Shown here piece by piece: positions 44,904 through 48,691 of a DNA stretch of 48,691 nucleotides. The notes below the pieces were generated by a model. That model searched no databases, was not told where the DNA came from, and saw nothing but the letters and a program-made list of their open reading frames with translations. Source of the DNA: Saprospiraceae bacterium (GTDB lineage Bacteria > Bacteroidota > Bacteroidia > Chitinophagales > Saprospiraceae). The position numbers and the translations under genes were made by a program. Positions within the stretch are counted from its first letter, which is position 1; each line of letters starts with the position of its first letter. Location: positions 1 to 48,691 of the forward strand of contig JADZFD010000029.1 of assembly GCA_020850225.1 (NCBI GenBank). Reading direction: 5' to 3'.

Positions 44904-46514
44904 TTAAATTGGTGGAAGTCCCAATTCTTTTAAGTATTTATTGTGTGTCTCTCTTGCTTTGGTAATGTCCTTGTCAAGGTCAACCAACTTTTTGTTTACC
45001 TCATTCAAGTCAATTAGCTCTTCGTCTAAGGCGGTGCTAACATACCTTGAAATGTTCAGGTTAAAATCGTTTTTCTCGATTTCGTCCATTGAAACTCTCC
45101 GAGAGTAACGGATTTCTTCTTTTCGGTTTTTGTAGGTGTCAACTATTTTTTCAATGTTTTCAGACAATAGATTGTTTTGTCGTTTGCCTTTTTCAAAGTG
45201 GTCAACAGCATTAATGAATAAAACATCATCAAACTTTTTGCACTTCTTCAATACCAGAATACAAACTGGAATCCCTGTCGAGAAAAACAGGTTTGCAGGT
45301 AGTCCGATTACTGTGTCAATGTTTCCGTCTTTCAGCAATTTAGTTCTGATTTTTTCTTCTGCTCCGCTTCTGAATAAAACACCGTGAGGTAAAATGATTG
45401 CCATTGTTCCTTCTTTACTCAAAAAGTGAAAACCGTGCAATAAAAATGCAAAGTCGGCTGCTGATTTTGGTGCAAGTCCGTAACTTTTAAAACGGAAATC
45501 TTCTCCCATTGCTTCGGTGGGTTCCCAACGATAACTGAATGGCGGATTGGCAACAATTGCGTCAAATTCAATTTTCTTGGAAGGATTTATTTCATTTAAA
45601 ATCTCCCAATCGTTTACTAATGTGTCTCCGTGATGAATTTCAAATTCGGTGTCTTTCACGCCATGCAACAGCATGTTCATACGGGCTAAGTTGTAAGTGG
45701 TGATGTTCTTCTCTTGCCCGAATATTTTACCAATTGTTCCATTGGCATCGGTCATTTGTTTACGAACATTCAGCAACAACGAACCTGAACCACAGGCAAA
45801 GTCCAACACTCGTTCTATCTTTTTCTTTTCGCCTTTGCTTGGGTCTTGACTGTCGAGTGTTACAATACCCGAAAGAATGTCTGAAATGCGTTGCGGTGTA
45901 TAAAACTCTCCTGCTTTTTGCCCTGAACCTGCGGCAAATTTTCCAATCAAAAATTCGTAGGCATCACCTAAGTAGTCAATGTTTTTATCAAAGCTGTTGA
46001 TGCCTTCTGCAATTTTCTGAATGATGTTGCAGAGTTTTTTATTTCGTTCTTCGTAGTTCTTGCCGAGTTTGTCCGAATCTAAGTTGATTTCAGAAAACAA
46101 GCCCTGAAAGGTGCTTTCAAACGATTCATTTTCTATGTATTTAAAACCATCTTGCAAGGTGCGAAGCAATTCTTTGCTTTGTGTTTTAGCCAATTCTGCA
46201 ATGCTGTTCCACAAATGTGTTGGCTCAATGACATAGTGAACCTTTCTACGCATTTGTTTTTCAAAATCCTTTATGTCTTTTGGATTTTCTTTATACCATT
46301 TTGCCAGCGGTGTAACACTTCCCTGTCCGTCCGACAGGCGGGCGTTGAGTGCAGGATAATCTTTGCCTAATTCCTTTTTGGCTGCGGTTTCGTAGTTGTC
46401 GCTTAGATAGCGTAAGAACAAAAACGAAAGCATATAATCACGGAACTGGTCAGCGTTCATTGCTCCACGCAATTCGTCTGCTATTTTCCAAAGTGTGTTG
46501 CCTAATTGATCCAT
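44904..46514 (-). CDS. hsdM: Type I restriction-modification DNA methyltransferase subunit
   Basis: The 536-residue modification subunit of a type I system, an N6-adenine methyltransferase that works as a complex with HsdS. An N-terminal helical domain ('LWKIADELRGAMNADQFRDYML') precedes the catalytic domain. 'GEFYTP' (202-207), the AdoMet motif 'DFACGSG' (238-244) and the catalytic 'NPPF' (323-326) are all present, so the subunit looks active. The C-terminal helices ('EVNKKLVDLDKDITKARETHNKYLKELG') are the usual HsdS-contact region. It is the last gene of the locus, separated from hsdS by two other genes; the usual order is hsdM directly before hsdS. No hsdR is in the window. Confidence 0.95.
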   Translation of the reverse strand: MDQLGNTLWKIADELRGAMNADQFRDYMLSFLFLRYLSDNYETAAKKELGKDYPALNARLSDGQGSVTPLAKWYKENPKDIKDFEKQMRRKVHYVIEPTHLWNSIAELAKTQSKELLRTLQDGFKYIENESFESTFQGLFSEINLDSDKLGKNYEERNKKLCNIIQKIAEGINSFDKNIDYLGDAYEFLIGKFAAGSGQKAGEFYTPQRISDILSGIVTLDSQDPSKGEKKKIERVLDFACGSGSLLLNVRKQMTDANGTIGKIFGQEKNITTYNLARMNMLLHGVKDTEFEIHHGDTLVNDWEILNEINPSKKIEFDAIVANPPFSYRWEPTEAMGEDFRFKSYGLAPKSAADFAFLLHGFHFLSKEGTMAIILPHGVLFRSGAEEKIRTKLLKDGNIDTVIGLPANLFFSTGIPVCILVLKKCKKFDDVLFINAVDHFEKGKRQNNLLSENIEKIVDTYKNRKEEIRYSRRVSMDEIEKNDFNLNISRYVSTALDEELIDLNEVNKKLVDLDKDITKARETHNKYLKELGLPPI

Positions 46515-46518
46515 ATTT

Positions 46519-46583
46519 AATTAAAAATTAAAAATTAAAAATTACGAATTGCGAATTACGAATTAGAAATTACGAATTACGTT
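46519..46583. repeat. AATTA-type degenerate repeat between hsdM and the four-helix-bundle gene
   Basis: Tandem degenerate units of AATTAAA and AATTACG fill the junction and include the stop codon and last residues of the four-helix-bundle gene. The orientation is AATTACGAATT on the plus strand, opposite to the repeat on the gene's other side (46930-46982), so the gene is bracketed by imperfect inverted repeats. Confidence 0.8.
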
Positions 46584-46929
46584 TCTTAATTGTGATTTGT
46601 ATTTTACCGAGAATTTTACAGATTTCCTCTACATCATTGAGCAAACTGTTTGCTTCTTCATTTGTCAAATAATTTGTTGCCTGCAAAAGTTTTAGCCAAT
46701 ACATGCTTTCTCTTGCTTCTTTGTATGCGATACTAAGTTTAGAAAGAAAATCTCTATCGGATTGTCCACCAATAGATTCTTCAATATTTGCACCAATGGA
46801 AGTTCCCGAACGAAGCAACTGTTTAGATAACACAAATTCCTTTTTTTCTACAGTCAGATATTTATAAAGGTTTACAACCCTAACTGCGAAAGCAAATGAT
46901 TTTTGCTGTATAAAATTATCCGTCTTCAT
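46570..46929 (-). CDS. Four-helix-bundle protein (23S rRNA IVS / S23-type family)
   Basis: A 119-residue all-helical protein of the family named after proteins encoded in 23S rRNA intervening sequences (TIGR02436-like). The signature 'LLRSGTSIGANIEESIGG' is clear, followed by 'DFLSKLSIAYKEARESMYWLKLL' and 'EEICKILGKIQITI'. The biochemical role of this family is not established; related bundles include the Avd accessory protein of diversity-generating retroelements. The gene is bordered on both sides by AATTA-type repeats in inverted orientation, and its last codons and stop are made of repeat sequence. It interrupts the hsdS-hsdM order and looks like an inserted cassette. Confidence 0.9.
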   Translation of the reverse strand: MKTDNFIQQKSFAFAVRVVNLYKYLTVEKKEFVLSKQLLRSGTSIGANIEESIGGQSDRDFLSKLSIAYKEARESMYWLKLLQATNYLTNEEANSLLNDVEEICKILGKIQITIKKRNS

Positions 46930-46982
46930 TCGTAATTCTTAATTTTTAATTTGTAATTGCTAATTCGTAATTGCTAATTTTC
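46930..46982. repeat. AATTA-type degenerate repeat between the four-helix-bundle and fic genes
   Basis: Units such as TAATTCGTAATT and TTAATTTTTAATT, inverse to those at 46519-46583. They cover the upstream edge of the four-helix-bundle gene and reach into the last codons of the fic gene. Confidence 0.75.
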
Positions 46983-47852
46983 TTCGTAGTAATAGGAATA
47001 ATCAATGCCTTTCATAAACATTTCACGGTCATTAATTTTGTTTGTGAGAGAGTTTTTCAAAAGCTGTTTCAACTGTTTACTATTGGTTGGGCTTTGAATC
47101 ATTGCATTCATATAATCATGCTTACTGATTTTACTCCAATCCACACATTTTTTTAAACGTTTTTTAAGTATTAAATCCAACCATATGCGGGAGCTTCTGC
47201 CATTGCCTTCCATAAAAGGGTGGGCAATATTCATTTCTATATATTTCTCTGCAATTTCGTCAAGGGTAGTTTCGGGCATTGCCTCTATTTGATTTAATGT
47301 TTCGCCTAAAAAACGTGATACGGCAAACTGAAATCCGCCTTTTGAAATATTTTTCTGTCTTATTTGCCCTGCAAAATCGTATAAGCCACCAAAGAGATAG
47401 GCGTGTATTTGTTGCAAGCCATTGGTTGTGCCTACTTCAATGTTATCAATAAAGGAGCTATCAAAAAGAGCGTATGCTTTTGTTTTGCTTTTGCCGTCTA
47501 TGGTTTCATCACTATATGTAAACCATTCTATAAATCGGTTTGCTTTGGTGCTGGGGAAGATTTTGCCCAAGGCAACAATGCCATTGAAATCAAGCATGTC
47601 CGACAATCGCCTTTTACCGTCAGGAGCAAGAATTTTCAACTGGTTAGTGGCACTACCCAGTTGATTGCCTTCTTTCTTTAGTTTGTTTTTCAGGTATTTC
47701 CAATAATTACGAACTTTCAGGTAATCGTTTTCATTGTTCAATACAGCCACAATATCCAATACAGAAAACCACCACTTAGCATTGGCTTCATCCCAAACAG
47801 CCCTTACTTCACGGTCGTTAAAAAAACGTATGGATACTTTTTGTCGGCTCAT
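46974..47852 (-). CDS. Bro-N-like / Fic domain fusion protein
   Basis: A 292-residue protein. Residues 1-115 resemble a Bro-N (BRO/RhuM-like) DNA-binding domain ('[31 protein letters not shown]'-like order, here noted in parts: '[20 protein letters not shown]'). Residues 140-260 are a Fic domain with the complete catalytic motif 'HPFMEGNGR' (211-219), so it should be able to transfer AMP or another nucleotide part to a target. The extreme C-terminus has S286-YYY-E290, resembling the inhibitory S/T-x3-E-G/N helix of class III Fic proteins but with Glu after it. Its ATG overlaps the hsdS stop by 4-bp ATGA, so it is translationally coupled to the restriction system. A toxin, regulator or defence role is inference. 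Confidence 0.85.
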   Translation of the reverse strand: MSRQKVSIRFFNDREVRAVWDEANAKWWFSVLDIVAVLNNENDYLKVRNYWKYLKNKLKKEGNQLGSATNQLKILAPDGKRRLSDMLDFNGIVALGKIFPSTKANRFIEWFTYSDETIDGKSKTKAYALFDSSFIDNIEVGTTNGLQQIHAYLFGGLYDFAGQIRQKNISKGGFQFAVSRFLGETLNQIEAMPETTLDEIAEKYIEMNIAHPFMEGNGRSSRIWLDLILKKRLKKCVDWSKISKHDYMNAMIQSPTNSKQLKQLLKNSLTNKINDREMFMKGIDYSYYYEEN

Positions 47853-48691
47853 TTTTCAATTAAAAATTTAGAATTACGAATTACGTTGTTATCGTAATTT
47901 TCTGATTCATAATTCGTAATTGATGGAAACAACCCCTGCAACAACCCTTTCTTGTGCAATTGCAATGCTTCTATTTTTTGACTTTGGGCAATAATTAAAT
48001 CGTCAATGGAGGAAAGGCAAGAGGCGATTTTTTGTTGTTCTTTAATTGTTGGAATAGGGATTGAAAAAGAACGAATTTGTGCAAAATTTAATCCTTGCCT
48101 ATTCCCTCCTGCTTGAAAACTATCAATTTGTTTTTGTCCAAAATCAGAAATTAAAAATTGATTTAAATAATATGGATGTAGACGCTCTATTTTTACTCTG
48201 ATGATACAAACGTGCTGATTAACATTCCCTCCAACAACATATTCATTTGCTACGGCACTTCTTCCAATAGAAGCGCCTGTTATATTCAATAAAACGTCAT
48301 CATTTTTAATTTCAGTAGAAATCTGATTTTGATGAGTCTCTTCATCTATAAAGGCAATATTATCTAATAAAAAAGTTCCCCAACTTACATTTTGGCTACG
48401 GACTAAAGGTCTTCCGGTTTGTTTATAATTTGCTTCACCACCCAAAGGTGTTACGCCACTTCCAACCTTTTCAACTACCTCCCCCAACTTCTTTACCACC
48501 CACTCCCCACTATTCTCAAACTCCTTAAACCGAAACTTGGGCACTGCTGAATTACGAATTACAAATTTAGAATTACGAGTTTTCGTGTTGTCCGTAATTC
48601 GTAATTGATCATTCGTAATTGAATTACGAGTGTTGTCCGTAATTCGTAATTGATCATTCGTAATTGAATTACGAGTGTTGTCCGTAATTCG
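47849..48691 (-). CDS. hsdS: Type I restriction-modification specificity subunit (5' end beyond the window)
   Basis: Determines the DNA sequence recognised by the type I complex. The usual-looking start, GTG at 48544 ('[23 protein letters not shown]'), is the standard beginning of the second half of an HsdS, and the frame remains open upstream to the window edge through a repeat coding [15 protein letters not shown]. The visible part is thus the second target-recognition domain ('[14 protein letters not shown]' to 'IRSFSIPIP') and the second conserved helix ('[34 protein letters not shown]'); the first half should lie beyond 48691. The tail after 'LFPS' is also made of repeat-derived residues ('[18 protein letters not shown]'). 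If translation did start at 48544, the product would be a single-domain half-subunit of 231 residues. Confidence 0.85.
   Translation of the reverse strand, partial: RITDNTRNSITNDQLRITDNTRNSITNDQLRITDNTKTRNSKFVIRNSAVPKFRFKEFENSGEWVVKKLGEVVEKVGSGVTPLGGEANYKQTGRPLVRSQNVSWGTFLLDNIAFIDEETHQNQISTEIKNDDVLLNITGASIGRSAVANEYVVGGNVNQHVCIIRVKIERLHPYYLNQFLISDFGQKQIDSFQAGGNRQGLNFAQIRSFSIPIPTIKEQQKIASCLSSIDDLIIAQSQKIEALQLHKKGLLQGLFPSITNYESENYDNNVIRNSKFLIEK
47855..47930. repeat. AATTACG-type palindromic repeat inside the 3' end of hsdS
   Basis: AATTACGAATTACG and its complement CGTAATT/ATTCGTAATT occur within 75 bp, so the stretch can form a hairpin. It is coding: it specifies the last ~25 residues of HsdS after 'LFPS'. 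Confidence 0.7.
48571..48691. repeat. Tandem 45-bp repeat, in frame within hsdS
   Basis: Two identical consecutive 45-bp units (48594-48638 and 48639-48683), the beginning of a third at the window edge, and a diverged partial unit with a 6-bp insertion at 48571-48593. On the minus strand each unit is 15 codons, [15 protein letters not shown]. Each unit contains both AATTACGAG and CGTAATTCGTAATT, so it is itself partly palindromic. The array continues beyond the window. Confidence 0.9.

Noticed and set aside
48542-48544. GTG as true start of a single-domain HsdS
   Set aside because: The frame is open upstream to the window edge through codon-exact repeats, and the residues after GTG match the internal start of the second HsdS half. 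Not excluded, but less likely than a long HsdS.
48571-48691. CRISPR-like repeat array
   Set aside because: The units are directly adjacent with no unique spacers between them and are coding in frame, so it is a tandem repeat, not CRISPR.

Overview
The window is from a low-GC member of the Bacteroidota, most likely a Saprospiria-like lineage. The evidence is: type IX secretion (T9SS) C-terminal sorting domains on three secreted proteins; HYR-type surface repeats with the 'RTWKVMDWC' style of sequence; lipoproteins with Bacteroidota lipoboxes; many -7 elements of the Bacteroidota type (TAnnTTTG); and a full-length IS66-family insertion with Bacteroidota-like signals. The lineage below phylum is inferred from protein style and not proven.

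Layout. 1-263: C-terminal end of a T9SS cargo protein. 421-2637 (-): a 738-residue secreted HYR/dockerin-like protein. 2873-4350: a complete IS66-family element with 14-bp inverted repeats and an 8-bp target duplication. 4469-10577 (+): a deoxynucleoside-catabolism operon, deoB - pyrimidine phosphorylase - deoC - ALDH16-type double aldehyde dehydrogenase, which can take phosphorylated deoxyribose to glyceraldehyde-3-phosphate and acetaldehyde and then acetate. 10652-15330 (-): a secreted protein of unknown function, an SDR, gpsA and yidC. 15555-19729 (-): a 1205-residue secreted GH13 amylase-like enzyme and a small lipoprotein. 19992-26680 (+): a compact menaquinone cluster menF-menD-menB-menA-menC-menE. 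26707-29879 (-): an SDR, two AhpD-like proteins and a MoxR/ChlI-like AAA+ ATPase. 30125-32280 (-): tdh-kbl, threonine to glycine plus acetyl-CoA. 32469-35375 (+): a SNF2 helicase. 35432-41982 (-): PBP1A, trhO, valS. 42049-42660 (-): a histidine-phosphatase lipoprotein. 43127-43316 (+): a probable structured RNA, rod-like with a closing stem and a U-tract, resembling 6S RNA. 43504-44832 (-): an Mpl-like Mur ligase.

44904-48691 (-) is the accessory end of the window: a type I restriction-modification locus in the order hsdS - fic - four-helix-bundle gene - hsdM (direction of transcription), cut by the window edge. AT-rich AATTACG-type repeats sit at or overlap the gene junctions. In hsdS they are also translated: the frame stays open upstream through identical tandem 45-bp units (15 codons each) at the place where the linker between the two target-recognition halves should be. 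Copy-number change there would alter linker length in steps of 15 residues. The repeat-bordered four-helix-bundle gene and the Bro-N/Fic fusion look like cargo inserted in the operon. I regard this locus and the 6S-like RNA as the most interesting parts of the window.
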